Source of the DNA: Gari tellinella
Lineage: Eukaryota > Mollusca > Bivalvia > Cardiida > Psammobiidae
Reading direction: 5' to 3'
DNA: 64,000 bases
NCBI GenBank assembly: GCA_922989275.2
Contig: OV277866.1
Location: 35,667,246-35,731,245, forward strand
Shown here: piece after piece, positions 20,898 to 32,438 of the stretch
Position numbering within the stretch: the stretch's first letter is position 1
How the letters are laid out: every line of letters begins with the position of its first letter
Notes under the pieces: model-generated
What the model saw: only the letters and a program-made list of their open reading frames with translations
What the model was told of the DNA's origin: nothing
The model's database searches: none
Position numbers and translations under genes: made by a program

Positions 20898-21407
20898 TAA
20901 ACTGAAAAGATGAAACCTCAAAGGCTTTGTGATGGGAAATTGAATTTTAGCTATCATTAGTGCTCTTAAAAAAATAGTTTGTTTTTTTTGTTAAGTTTTT
21001 TGTGTTGTTGTTTTTTGTTTTGTCAGTTTTTGTTGTTATTCGGGGTTTTTTAAAATCCATTTTAATCATTAAAGGACAGAGCACGACTTAACTAAAATAT
21101 CCTTACAGTTTCGATTCAGATCAGACGCACCCAGTCGTCCGATTTAGATCAGATGCTACTGTGTTTTTCAGTCTGGAGAAATAGTTGATCTTCGTGTTTT
21201 ATTTCGCTTGTAATGTTCAAACTCTAGATAAATGTACATGTACATGCATGAGAAGTAATAGCACTCGAGATTGTTAAGCAGACGATAAGGCAGCTTAGAA
21301 TGGGTTAAATTATCGTAAAACAGCTTGTTAATGTTCCGAGCATTATCGCATGACGGGATTAACGTGGATTTGAGTCATTACTCTCGATAAAAATGCTTTA
21401 ACCCTTC

Positions 21408-21610
21408 GCCTGCTGATCCAGTCTATACTGATATTTGCAAACAGTTTGGATCCAGATCAGACGCCGCGTAACGCGGCGTCTGATCTGAATCCAAACTGTT
21501 TGACACTAGTATGTAAGCTTCTTCAATTGAAACATGTAAAACGTGTAGTTGAGTATTAAGTTGTAGACGATAACTTTAAAGCAGGCGATTCACAACCGGA
21601 AAATGGTTAA
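21408..21610 (+). mobile_element. Family B element, TTAA-flanked
   Basis: TTAACCCTTCGCCTGC on the left and GAAAATGGTTAA on the right. Perfect hairpin at 21436-21501 with CGCGTAACGCG turn. Confidence 0.8.
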
Positions 21611-21707
21611 GGTCTTGAACAGAAACGGAATGTGCATGGTTTCTTTTAATTGCATCCTTTTAGAAATACTCAAGAGGTTTTATCGAAACAAAGAATTTAT
21701 ATGTGTT

Positions 21708-22440
21708 TGTTTTTGTTCGAAACCTGTAACTTAATGTTAAACTTCATATTTATTACAGTGGAGAAGCCGTGTTTCTTCATGCTAAAAAACGATGGAACAT
21801 GTTTCGTTCGAAACCTGTAACTAAATGTTAAACTTCTTATTTATTACAGTGGAGACGTCGTGTTTCTTCATGCTAAAGAACGATGGTACATGTTTCGTTC
21901 GAAACCTGTAACTTCATGTTAAACTGCATATTTATTACAGTGAAGAAGTCGTGTTTCTTTATGCTGAAGAACGATGGAACATGTTTCATTCGAAACCTGT
22001 AACTTCATGTTAAACTTCTTATTTATTACAGTGGAGTCGTGTTTCTTTATGCTAAAGACTTATGGTACATGTTTCGTTCGAAACCTGTAACTTAATGTTA
22101 AACTGCATATTTATTACAGTGAAAAAGTCGTGTTTATTTATGCTTGAAGAACGATGGTACATGTTCGTTCGAAACCTGTAACTTAATGTTCAACTTCATA
22201 TTTATAACAGTGGAGAAGTCGTGTTTCTTTATGCTAAAGAACGATGGTACATGTTTCGTTCGAAACCTGTAACTTAATGTTAACTTCATATTTATTACAG
22301 TGGAAAAGTCGTGTTTATTTATGCTTGAAGAACGATGGTACATGTTCGTTCGAAACCTGTAACTTAATGTTAAACTTCATATTTATTACAGAGGAGAAGT
22401 CGTGTTTCTTTAAGCTTGAAGAACGATGGTACATGTTTTA
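21708..22440 (+). repeat. Tandem array, about 8 units of about 90 bp, related to the family A terminus
   Basis: The word ACAGTGGAGAAGTCGTGTTT and variants recur at about 21757, 21849, 21938, 22029, 22117, 22208, 22299 and 22389 (spacing 88-92). Each unit also holds GAACGATGGTACATGTTTCG and AACCTGTAACTTAATGTTA. The first word equals a family A end (TACAGTGGAGAAG.CGT). Frames of 69-87 codons through the array arise because the unit is about 30 codons; they are not genes. Confidence 0.92.
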
Positions 22441-22488
22441 TGACGATATAATCATTTACCATGGTTTAACTTATCACCTTGATTATAC

Positions 22489-22744
22489 CAGGGCTGCCAT
22501 AAGTTGACATAAAAAATCCTAAGATTTCAAAATTTGCATTTTTCAAGTGCGATTTTACGAATCGTACATTTACCCCATAGCCTATTTCTTGTTTTATTTA
22601 CAAGCGACTTCTTACATCAGGCTGTAAGTAAAGCAGAATGCGCCTTAAGGCGCATTCTGCTTTACTTTCAGCCTGCTTTAAGCTACCATGTACTGGAAAA
22701 AAAATCCGGAGATTTAGGAAAAATCCGGAGAAATGGCAGCCCTG
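22489..22744. mobile_element. Family E2 element (CAGGGCTGCCA ends)
   Basis: CCAGGGCTGCCATAAG on the left and AATGGCAGCCCTG on the right. Core hairpin GTAAAGCAGAATGCGCC / GGCGCATTCTGCTTTAC at 22628-22670. Confidence 0.75.
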
Positions 22745-22799
22745 TTTTACGAGTATTATGTATGTTTAATGTCCAGTGTAACAGTACAGATCAAGATCT

Positions 22800-23075
22800 G
22801 TCGTAACTTAATGTTAAACCTCATACGTATTGCAATGGAGACGTTGTGTTTCTTTATGCTACAACAATGATGTCCATTTCCAAGCAGCTTGGCGTCAGAT
22901 AGGACGACGGGTATCCCGGCGTCAGACCAGGCTCTAAACTGTTTGCAATTTACATTTTGACCAGGTGTGAGATAGTTCATGAAATTTTAGTTTTCTACTA
23001 TTCATTTTATTATACAATACGTTTTAGGTGTTCTGTTTGCGTTTAAATGGTGAAAATAGCGTCTTTTCAATGGTA
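22800..23075 (-). mobile_element. Degenerate family A copy joined to a stray array unit
   Basis: 22800-22870 repeats the 90-bp unit once. It continues into an A-type hairpin (CTTGGCGTCAGATAGGACG ... GTCAGACCAGGCTCTAAACT) and an A-type right arm GTTTGCGTTTAAATGG. Confidence 0.6.
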
Positions 23076-23291
23076 CCTGTTTGGTCAAGGGCGGCATCAA
23101 GGCATTTGACATGGTTTAACTTATCACGTTCATCATGTACGTACATGTATATGTATGTTGAATGAACAATATACACATTGTCACAGTATGGATCTTGTTT
23201 TTTTGTTTCTAAGCAGGATTCATATTTATTCACACTATGTTTTATGTTTCGTCAATAAAGTAATAGAGCCGTCAAATGACAAAAACAACCT

Positions 23292-23542
23292 TACAGTGGA
23301 GAATCTGTTATTCTTTCCCAATAAACGCGTTTACGCTAAAATTATTATTTCCAGTGCAAACATTTTGGAGCCAGATCAGACGCCGGGTAACCCGGCGTCT
23401 GATCAGGCTCCAAACTGTTTGCCACCATGATAAACATATAAATATCAGAATTTTCCAAATGTTGTTCTTTTCTACGTTTTTGTGTTTTGCGTTTGCGTAC
23501 GTTTGCGTTTAAACGGGAAAGAATAACAGATTCTCCACTGTA
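23292..23542 (-). mobile_element. Family A MITE, full length
   Basis: Intact ends and hairpin. Confidence 0.85.
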
Positions 23543-23800
23543 ATACATTGCAACATTGTACAGAATAATAATCGTTGTTATCCCAGGCTCTGTATCTTGA
23601 GTTGGTCTTCACTGCCTATAATACCGTATACATAATAATACAGCTACATAAAATGCTTAAGATGCATGTGTGTGCCAACCAGTGTGTATCAAGACTAGCC
23701 ACCGCGTCTTTGGCGCGGTGGCTGGCCTTGGTATACACTGTTTGCAATGCAATAAGTCAGATTTCCTCATGGCACGACTAATTTTCAAAACATGGACTAA
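23543..23800. mobile_element. Family H element
   Basis: ATTGCAACATTGTAC, then a hairpin CAGTGTGTATCAAGACTAGC / GGCTGGCCTTGGTATACACTG (23690-23745), then TTGCAATGCAATAAGTC and CTCATGGCACG. Same layout as 49587-49862. Confidence 0.6.
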
Positions 23801-23984
23801 TTTAATTGAGACATTTGTAAAGCGGAAGAAAATTGAGTATGCATTTTTTGAAACACTATTACATTTGAAGCGTGGGCTGTTTAAATTAGCAATTTCATTT
23901 TAAGAAGTCTTCGTTAATTATTGCCCATTATACTCCATTCCAGTTTAGCCATGGCCTGCATTGGGTAATGTTTACGGCTTCATT

Positions 23985-24060
23985 TACAGTCGAACTAGGA
24001 TATCTCGAACTCGCTTAACTCAAATTATCTCGTATTTCTAAAATTAGCGGTATTTCTATT
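23985..24060. mobile_element. Family G fragment
   Basis: TACAGTCGAACTAGGATATC and CTCGAACTCGCTTAACTCAA; only the left end is present. Confidence 0.5.
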
Positions 24061-24569
24061 GCAAGAAACTTGAGCAAGCTTAGATACCTTGTAACCCAGC
24101 GTCTGATCACACTCTAAATCGTTTGCTAATTATATACAAACTAATAGTTAACGTTGTCAAATTATTGCCATTTTGTACATGTACATGCAAAACACTTGTA
24201 TTTCGTTTCATTCAAATGGGAAATAATACAATGGTCCCTCAATGCTTGTCACTAGTCATTATATTTCTTCTGTCAAAATCTCCACAAATATTTTTACGTT
24301 GAGAAAAAATACACAATGAAAGCGTAAGACACGTATCGTCTCGTTTTGGAAATGATTGGAAGCGTTGTTGTAAGGAGGGGATCGTTGATCGGAGGACTGT
24401 TGTAGGGAGTGAGAACTGTATTACATGCTCCACAGAATACCATGTTATTAGCAATACATATACATGTATATGGCATGCCGACACGCACCTTTATCTAACA
24501 CCCACCTCTTCTGAGATTTCAAATCGACAATGCAATTTTAGAGCTGTTTGTTTCAATACCGGTATTGCA

Positions 24570-24710
24570 AAGTGACAAACAGTGTAGATCCAATTCAGAC
24601 AGTCCCTTAAGGAGACCTTTGATGTTGGTAAATACTGTTTGCATAGAACTAATTTTGGGCCCATCGTATTAAACGTCGTACATGTACGACAAATATTGAC
24701 GTTAGTCAGA
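24570..24710. mobile_element. Family C element, eroded
   Basis: ACAAACAGTGTAGATCCAAT ... ATACTGTTTGCATAG with TTAAGGAG turn. Confidence 0.45.
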
Positions 24711-24892
24711 TCCTAAAAGTCTCGATTATTGTTTATTTCTCCATGTAGTCCTGTCTTGTGACATCTCTTTGGAAACGTCTGGAAAAACGATTCTAAAGAG
24801 ATATCAACCTCGCAATTACGACCACTTAAATAAACTGAACGTAAAACAGACACCGTCTAAACAAAAACCTCTCAAACGAGATATCCATGGCT

Positions 24893-25070
24893 TCAGATAA
24901 GAATGAGTCAATTGAACAAATCCAATAGTTTCTCACTCATTTCAGCACCAACTCCTATGGTGTGACTACTCGTTTGAATCCTCTCGAAGAGACGATTCTA
25001 ATGAGTAGTGACACAATAGTGTTTATTTCAGAAATAAATATTTTAGTTTTTGAAATGTATCTAAAGTTCT
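24893..25070. mobile_element. Family L element
   Basis: CTTCAGATAAGAATG left; TCTCACTCATTTCAGCACC; hairpin GAATCCTCTCGAAGAGACGATTC; right part CAGAAATAAATATTTTAG. Confidence 0.5.
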
Positions 25071-25612
25071 GTCTGTATGGTTTACGTTTACTTTGCTTTA
25101 AGCAGTCATTTGCATTAAACATCTAGTAATAATTATCCCAATTTAGTGGTCGTACAGGTAACAGAGCGATTTTACTGTTCATTGATGTATCTGTCATTAT
25201 TCTTGGAATATACATGAATCACGAGTGTGATAAACAGTTTGTTTCAGCGGAGAAGCCGAAGAATCGACGTCTCATAAGGCATTGTCTGGTAAAGTGCAAC
25301 TCTGCCGCCAGCCACTGAATCACAACTTTGGCAGTTACAAACTGTTTGGATCAGGATCCGATCTAGATGTCTGATCAGGATCCAAATTGTTTGATGTTGC
25401 TATTGGCATTTTGTTTATTGAATGATATCTATATTTGAAATTGAATGTTTTGCGGACGACATTCTTTCTTCTTCTGCACCCTGCGAGCGAATTAATGATA
25501 CCGGTTACATGTACAAACAATTTGGTTTCAAGAGAGACGCTTGGTTACTCCGCATCTCATCTATATACAAATTGTTTGACAGTCTAATGATGTTTTCTAA
25601 AAGAAAATTCCC

Positions 25613-25800
25613 TTAACCTTTTAGTAAATGGCACCAAAAGGCTCTTTTTCAAACAGTTTGAATCCTGATCAGACGTGGCGTATGATCAGGATTCAAAATG
25701 TTTCACATTTATTTCGAAATTACGTCAGTCGTTTAACCTCCAATCGAACTTTGAAACGATACTACTGACGCAGACGGCAATATGGCGATGGAGTGGTAAA
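25613..25800 (+). mobile_element. Family B element, eroded
   Basis: TTAACCTTTTAGTAAATGG left; hairpin CAAACAGTTTGAATCCTGAT ... ATCAGGATTCAAAATGTTT. Confidence 0.55.
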
Positions 25801-25883
25801 ATCCTTACGATAAATTTGACCGAGAAAGGGTGAAATATCGGTAAATGTATGAATAGTTAACACTTTTGCTGCGGAGGTACATG

Positions 25884-26107
25884 TACAGTGGAGAATCTGT
25901 TATTCTTTCCCAATAAACGCTAAAACTATTATTTTCAGTGCAAACAGTTTGGGTAACCCGGCGTCTGATCAGACTCCAAACTGTTTGCCACCAAGATAAA
26001 TATGAATTATCAGAATTGTCCAAAAGTTGTTCTTTTCTACGTTTTAGTGCTTTGCGTTTGCGTACGTTAGCGTTTAAACGGGAAAGAATAACAGATTCTC
26101 CACTGTA
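25884..26107 (-). mobile_element. Family A MITE, internally shortened
   Basis: The left arm jumps from AATAAACGC to TAAAACTATT, and one hairpin arm is partly deleted (CAGTTTGGGTAACCCGGCG). Confidence 0.8.
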
Positions 26108-26350
26108 TATCGTCTGCTTCAGTCCTTTAACCGCACAAATATCATCTGCATTCAATTTGGTAGTAGATTCTACATGTATCGCCTGCAATATTTTTAAAGT
26201 CAGTTTAGGGCTGTTTTTACTGACGAAATGACAATACGAGTGTCAAACTGTTTTGATCCTGATCAGACGCCGCGTCACGCGGCGTCTCATCAGGATCAAA
26301 ACTGTTTGCAAAGTCGCTTTTTGACGCCTTTGGCAGTGAAAGGGTTGAAG
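26108..26350 (-). mobile_element. Family B element
   Basis: CGTCTGCTTCAGTCC left; near-perfect hairpin at 26243-26309; right end GGCAGTGAAAGGGTTGA. Confidence 0.65.
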
Positions 26351-26825
26351 GCAACACGTTTTGCAGACGACAATCACATAGCATTCTAAAAAGTAAAGCA
26401 GATGGTAGTTTAATGTTTGTTCTACTCATAGACATTTTATCAAAACATATCATCCTTTCGCGTGATCTGTCTATGCACATTCCTCATTTTCGAAGCGATT
26501 TGTCTCGACCGTTGTGTGCTATCTCAAATACATTTGTCAACAAAATGCTGTTCCATCAAGTTGGCTGAAAGATATTCTATCATTTGAGATATCTGACAGA
26601 CATTCTCATTATCTCATACATTTAAAGTTTCAGAGTCAGAATTCTCTCTAAGCGTTGCATATACTATGTCTGCAATTACAGTGTAGAAAACGTTATTCTT
26701 TCCCAATAAACGCGTTTACGCTAAAACTAGTACTTCCAATGCAAACAATGTGAAGCCAGATCAGACGCCGGGTAACCCGGCGTTTGATCAGGCTCCAAAC
26801 TGTTTGCCACGCAGATTGAAATAGA

Positions 26826-27020
26826 TACAGTGGATAATCTGTTTTTCTTTCCCAATAAACGCGTTTACGCTAAACTATTATTTGCAGTGCAAACAGTTTG
26901 CCACCAAGATAAATATGAATTATAAGAATTGTCCAAAAGTTGTACTTTTCTACGTTTTAGTGTTTAGCGTTTGCGTACGTTTGCGTTTATACGGGAAAGA
27001 ATAACAGATTCTCCACTGTA
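26826..27020 (-). mobile_element. Family A MITE, hairpin deleted, nested in older A
   Basis: Intact TACAGTGG/CCACTGTA ends, but the central palindrome is gone (GCAAACAGTTTGCCACC). That leaves about 195 bp. Confidence 0.8.
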
Positions 27021-27085
27021 CCAGAATTGTCGAAAAGTTGTCATTTTCTCCATTTTACTGCGATGCGTTTGCGTTTCATTTGCAA

Positions 27086-27312
27086 TTAACCCTTGCGCTC
27101 TCAATGAAACAGTTTGCATCTTGATCAGACGCCGCGTAACGCATTTTCTGATCAGGATCCAAACTGTTTGACAATCGTTTTGAAATGTCTTCAGTCATAC
27201 TACCTTATTTTTTAACTTTGAAAAGACATTTCAGACAACAAAATTGAAGCAGACGACAATTAAACGGTGAAGGGGGAAAATCTCGCGAACATGTTGGCAG
27301 TGAAAGGGTTAA
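27086..27312 (+). mobile_element. Family B element with TTAA duplication, nested in A
   Basis: TTAACCCTTGCGCTCTC left, GGCAGTGAAAGGGTTAA right. It split the A word TTTGCNTTTAAACGG, and both halves are still present. Confidence 0.85.
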
Positions 27313-27708
27313 ACGGAAAAGAATAACGTTTTCTCCACTGTAAATGACACTTAAGTAAGCGGCCGCTGAAATTAAATAGACATATATGCAATCCAAGGGC
27401 CGATGGCAGCGTAATGCAGAATTGAAGAAATGTCTTATTGTCTTATTGGGACTATCGGCACTTCTTATGTTCTGATTGAAGCAGTGTCCTGTCAATTGAA
27501 CTCAGCAATATGCCTGATTCAGTAGTCGTTCAATACAAGTTTGGCCGTCTCAAATTATCGAGAATCCAAGCTCGTGAAATAATTTCGAAGACCTATTTTA
27601 TTGGCGATGTTTAAAGAGTTCTAAATTCCCAGTACCTAATTTTCTACAGACGGCAATTAAGTTTCCAAATCATCGCCTTTTGTACTACATGTACATTGTA
27701 AAACATAA

Positions 27709-27958
27709 TACAGTGGAGAATCTGTTATTCTTTCCCGTTTAAACGCAAACGTACGCAAACGCAAAGCACTAAAACGTAGAAAAGAACAACTTTTGGACAA
27801 TTCTGATAATTCTTGTTTATCTTGGTGGCAAACAGTTTGGAGCCTGATCAGACGCCGGGTTACCCGGCGTCTGATCTGGCTCCAAACTGTTTGCACAGCG
27901 AATAATAGTTTTAGCGTAAACGCGTTTATTGGGAAAGAATAACAGATTCTCCACTATA
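27709..27958 (+). mobile_element. Family A MITE, full length
   Basis: Right end CTCCACTATA has one change. Confidence 0.85.
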
Positions 27959-28138
27959 CCGCGCATTGCAACCACTTCCAAACTGTTTGACACTCCTCTT
28001 TAGATAATAGATTGTTTTCTACTTTCAATTACAGTGCATCTGCATTTTCTTTCGTTTAAACAGGGTAAAATACGTCAAGCCATACAGTACAGCCTCCTAT
28101 GGGAAGCTACATATATGAAATATAAGATACTTCAAAGG

Positions 28139-28386
28139 TACAGTGGAGAATCTGTTATTCTTTCCCGTTTAAACGCAAACGTACGCAAAGGCAAACACTA
28201 AAACGTAGAAAGTACAACTTTTTGACAATTCTGATAATTCATGATTATCTTGGTGGCAAACAGTCTGGAGCCTGATCAGACGCCGGGTTAGCCGGCGTCT
28301 GATCTGGCTCCAAACTGTTTGCACTGCAAATAATAGTTTTAGCGTAAACGCGTTTATTGGGAAAGAATAACGTTTTCTCCACTGTA
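28139..28386 (+). mobile_element. Family A MITE, full length
   Basis: Hairpin centre GGGTTAGCCGG has one change. Confidence 0.85.
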
Positions 28387-28413
28387 ACACAAAAAACATC
28401 TACAGACGCTCTT

Positions 28414-28520
28414 TGTGCAGTGGAGACGACGTTATTCCTCCCGTTTAAGCGCGTACAAAACGCAAACGCCTTGCATTAAGACGTAGAAAAGGCAAATTGT
28501 TGGTAAATCTGACTACATGT
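28414..28520 (+). mobile_element. Family A left part
   Basis: GTGCAGTGGAGACGACG to AAATCTGACTACATG; the right half is replaced by the RT remnant. Confidence 0.6.
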
Positions 28521-28529
28521 ATTTATTTT

Positions 28530-29160
28530 AAAGAAGTGACAATAGATGACATCGTCGTAAACGGCCAAAAACTCGAAACAGTAAACAAATTCAAGTACCA
28601 TGGAGCACTAATGACTGACTAACGATCCAAACAAGAAATCATAAGTATTGCCCAAGCATCATGTACAGTTGCTACATGTAAACTTAACCTCATTGGGAGA
28701 GATATAAGACTTGCTTCGAACGTAAGACCGCTTGTGATTTCTATATTTCTTTTACACCTGTTAATCATGGACAATATCTACGGAGATAAAGCGAATAATA
28801 AGTGCTGTTGAAATGAGATGTTATAGGAGACTTTTAGGAATAACATATAAATGTAGATACCATTTAGATAACGACGAAGTAAGAAGGAAAATTCGAAAGC
28901 AATAGGCCCTCATATAGCCAAAATAATAAACCTTAGATGGTTTGGGCATGTAACAAGAATGTATGTCATAGCAAAAACAATCTTACAAGGAACAATGAAA
29001 GGCGGACGTAACCAAAACAGACATAGAAGACGGGCATGGATTTTGCAGAATCGCAGAGAGTAGCTACATGTAAAGACAGAGAGGAGTGGAGAAGAAGAGT
29101 TAGTTTCGGTGCCATCGTTGGTGCCCGAACAACCAAAAGGAGAATGGAAAGGTGAAGGTG
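28530..29160 (+). pseudogene. Non-LTR reverse transcriptase C-terminal remnant
   Basis: Conceptual reading across frameshifts and stops shows VNGQKLETVNKFKYHGALMT, then RDIRLASNVRPLV, then in another frame MRCYRRLLGITYKCRYHL and EVRRKIRKQ. Next come INLRWFGHVTRMYVIAKTIL and QGTMKGGRNQNRHRRRAW. The order EMRCYRRLLG...EVRR...WFGHVTR...KTILQGT...GGR is typical of the C-terminal end of invertebrate endonuclease-reverse transcriptases. It has at least four stops and two frame changes, so it is dead. The 5' part is missing and an A fragment abuts it. The two minus-strand frames overlapping it (28910-29173) are shadows. Confidence 0.75.
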
Positions 29161-29868
29161 ATAGAGCAAACATCTCTATAGCAAATAAAGTTTTAACACA
29201 AACGAGTTAATTTAGAAACTGTAGGTCTAAATGTAGCACATAGATCACACCTATTTGCGACTACAGTCGCCTCTCAAAAACACTCAGCTTCTTCTAAATT
29301 GGAACTCATTCAATTGACACTCAGTTAGACTTTTCGTCAATCAAACATTGGACTTTTAATTTCATCAAAATTACAATTTATTGATGTTTGATGATTAAAT
29401 CCCAGGCAAGCTTCATATTTACTGTGGAGAAAACGTTAATGTTTTTTTTCATACAAACGCATTAACGCTAAAACTATTGGAATCAATTATCAAAGTTGAT
29501 TAATCTCATTTTAAATACGGAATGAAATATTATAATCTGTGTGTAAAACAGATTTTGCTGTATAATATCGAGCAAAATAGGGTGAAACAAATGTTTCTAC
29601 TCTTTGATATTTAATCAAAATAACGTTTTCATGTGATAACCTTCCTATGCAAACTTTCCATTTTCTCTCAAAGGGTTAAGTACTATCTCAAATGCATTTA
29701 TCAACAAAATGATGTTCCGCCAAGCTGGTTGAAATGCAATCAATCAAACGTGAGATCAGTCAGACATTCTCCTTGTCTCACTTTTTTCAGATTTCAGAAC
29801 AAGTTCTAAATAGTTGCATACAGCGCATCTGCAGCTTACATAACACAGTTGGTGATTTCTGTTTTACA
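29161..29868. other. A+T-rich intergenic with an A fragment
   Basis: 29419-29481 (TACTGTGGAGAAAACG ... GCTAAAACTATT) is a piece of family A. Nothing else recognised. Confidence 0.4.
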
Positions 29869-30100
29869 CGGAGTGGAGAAAACATCATTCTTTCCCAATA
29901 AACGCGTTTACGTTAAAACTTTTATTTCTACCGCAAACAGTTTGGAGCCAGATCTGACGCCGGGTAACCCGGCGTCTGACCAGTCTCCAAACTGTTTGCC
30001 CCTCACTTTAAAATAAATGGTCAGAGTTACCAACATGTTGCCATTTTCTACGTCTTAATGCAATTTCGCAAATGCGTTTCGTACGCGCTTAAACTGTATA
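29869..30100 (-). mobile_element. Family A MITE, right end lost
   Basis: GGAGTGGAGAAAACATC left end; hairpin intact at 29935-29998; the right arm fades after GTACGCGCTTAAAC. Confidence 0.7.
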
Positions 30101-30718
30101 TAGCAACCACTTTTATATTAAAGTTTCAATAATCGCCATATACAGGTCTGGCTTTATTTCGAAACAAGTGGTGAAACATTGTCGGTGACTTTGTAAATCA
30201 GTATGCATTTATATTGCAGTTAATAACAACCCTTTAAAGACAAGTTGCTTTAAAAACCAATTCAAACGTCTTGCAAGCAGAAAGCTTTCAGAATCATGTT
30301 TGCCTTATTTACATGTATCTGTCATCTCTTCTTAACCCATTCTCCCATAGAAACGTCTTTTGGCGCATTTAACTTATTCCTCCACGGCAGAAAAATAAGT
30401 CCAATTTTTACAGTCATAAACATGTAAACGCAATACTATATATCCTAGCAGATGGTGGATAGGTACATTCTTCTTAACTTTTACTCTACTTTAAGTACTC
30501 GCCTGTTTTTACAACAAACCAGAAAGAGAATTTGGGTTAAAGTGTTACGACTGATCAAGAGGCTTATTTCTTCATGTTGTCAACATATTCGTATAGTCAA
30601 TCGTATGTCAATCTTTACCTTAAAATGTATAAATCTTGATTGAATTTCTTTTACAGGAGACGCTTTAAAACCAGACGATTTTACGGCAAGATAATTGCTT
30701 AGCCACCAGTCAGTGAAG
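30101..30718. other. Intergenic, nothing recognised
   Basis: A 63-codon frame at 30452-30643 has no motif that I know. Confidence 0.35.
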
Positions 30719-30968
30719 TAACGTGGAGAATGTGTTATTCTTTCCCAATAAACGCGTTTACGCTAAAACTATTATTTGCAGTGCAAATAGTTTGGAGCCA
30801 GATCAGACGCCGGGTAACCCGGCGTCTGATCAGGCTCCAAACTGTTTGCCACCAAGATAAATATGAATTATCAGAATTGTCCAAAAGTTGTTCTTTTTTA
30901 CGTTTTAGTGCTTTGCGTTTGCGTACGTTTGCGTTTAAACGGGAAAGAATAACAGATTATCCACTGTA
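30719..30968 (-). mobile_element. Family A MITE, full length
   Basis: Left end TAACGTGGAGAATG, right end TTATCCACTGTA. Confidence 0.83.
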
Positions 30969-30998
30969 ACGTGGGTTCTGCTGCAGACAATTGAATGA

Positions 30999-31155
30999 TT
31001 AACCCTTTTACTGCCAATGGCGCCAAAAGGCGACTTTGCAAATAGTTTGTAATCCTGATCAGACGCCCTCTGTCAACACAACCCTATATCTGACTTTAAA
31101 AACATTGCTGACGACACTACCAATGCAGACTATTAGTTTGCGATAAGAGGGTTAA
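30999..31155 (+). mobile_element. Family B element, hairpin truncated
   Basis: TTAACCCTTTTACTGCC left and GATAAGAGGGTTAA right; only one hairpin arm remains. Confidence 0.65.
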
Positions 31156-31287
31156 AGTAAACGATGAAACTTGGCAATGAAAGAGTTAATGTAGGACAGA
31201 AATTATTGTAAAAGCTCCTATAGGATCTAAAGGTTAATGCAGAGTTAACTGTAACATTTAAAGAGAATTGCCAAGGGCATTGCATAT

Positions 31288-31735
31288 TACAGTGGAGAAG
31301 ACGTTATTCATTCCCAAAATGGCATTTACGCAACAATTATTATTTCCAGTGCGTAACTTGGTGTCTAATCAGGCTTCAAACTGTTTGCCACTTAGATTAA
31401 AATGAATGGTCAGAATTCCCAACAAGCTGCCCTTTTCTACGTCTTAAATGCAATGCGTTTGCGTTTTGTACGCGCTTAACCCATGTGTACCCACTATCCC
31501 GAATATGGGACATATGCAAACAGTGTAGACTCTGATCAGACGCCGCATTATGCGGCGTTTGATCAGAGTCTACACTGTTTGCTGATAGGAATTTCAATAT
31601 AAAACAAAATGAAAATAACAATTTTGACCAGGCATTCCTTAAATAAAGAATTGACTAATCCGATATATAATACATGGAAGTATCCACTTGGCATAAATGG
31701 GTTAAACGGGTAGAAATAATGTATTCTTCTCTGTA
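31288..31735 (-). mobile_element. Family A MITE split by a family D insertion
   Basis: Left end TACAGTGGAGAAGACG. The right arm TACGCGC is interrupted at TTAA and resumes ACGGGTAGAAATAATG to TTCTCTGTA. Confidence 0.75.
31476..31705 (+). mobile_element. Family D element with TTAA on both sides
   Basis: TTAACCCATGTGTACCC left, GGCATAAATGGGTTAA right. Perfect hairpin at 31515-31580 (CAAACAGTGTAGACTCTGAT; CGCATTATGCG turn). Confidence 0.85.
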
Positions 31736-32438
31736 TGACGACCGTGGTCAGAGGCCTTGGTGGAAACACGGTAGAAGACATTGTACTTGTATGGTTGTAA
31801 TTTGTAAACGTCATTAATGTGAAGACAGTGCCCGAGGATGTTTGCATTGACCTAAGTACATGTATTATGTTGTTTACTGGAATTGAAGCGGGAAATAGCA
31901 ACATTATGACGTCCGCATTTTGCCATCTGCATTTGTTTGTTGGTGTTTGTTCTAAATATTCGCATTTAGACCGAAATATATAACATTGGACTGATTGACC
32001 AACAGTTTTTATTCTGATCAGGCATCGTTTAACTCAATGAATGACATTGATTCGCACATTTTGAAAATACAAATCTGCAATTACATAGTGCATCCCTCTA
32101 AGTTTTTCTTTTTCAGCTAGCATTGTCTAATTATTTAATAAAGTTTTATAACGAAACGTGTCTGAGCATGGTGAATGATAAATAAAGTTATTGTTTCCCA
32201 TTTTAATAAATTATACTCAAAGACTGACTAATAATTGTAGACAATGATAGGACAATGATTTGGATCCCAATCAGGCTTCGACGAAAGCGACGTATTTTAA
32301 TGATGTAACATGCTAGGCATGTTTATCTATTTTTCTATTTCACACTTTCTTTATTCATGAATTTCCGCAAGACAACAACTTTAAAGCAGACAAAACAATG
32401 CTTCAGACTGACAATAAAATGAAAATATATAAACGATA
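31736..32438. other. Intergenic, nothing recognised
   Basis: A+T-rich; no supported feature. Confidence 0.35.

Larger units (their letters stand above)
26677..27342 (-). mobile_element. Family A MITE with two nested insertions
   Basis: Left end TACAGTGTAGAAAACG at 26677. The right arm resumes at 27021 (CCAGAATTGTC) and, after B at 27086-27312, ends ACGTTTTCTCCACTGTA at 27342. Confidence 0.8.

Noticed and set aside
21708..22440. CRISPR array
   Set aside because: Units are contiguous tandem repeats without unique spacers, in a eukaryotic context.
22134..22507. Repetitive protein frames across 22134-22507
   Set aside because: The tandem unit is about 90 bp, so frames stay open by periodicity.
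23670..23903. Host gene at 23670-23903
   Set aside because: The frame starts inside a family H hairpin and has no recognisable domain.
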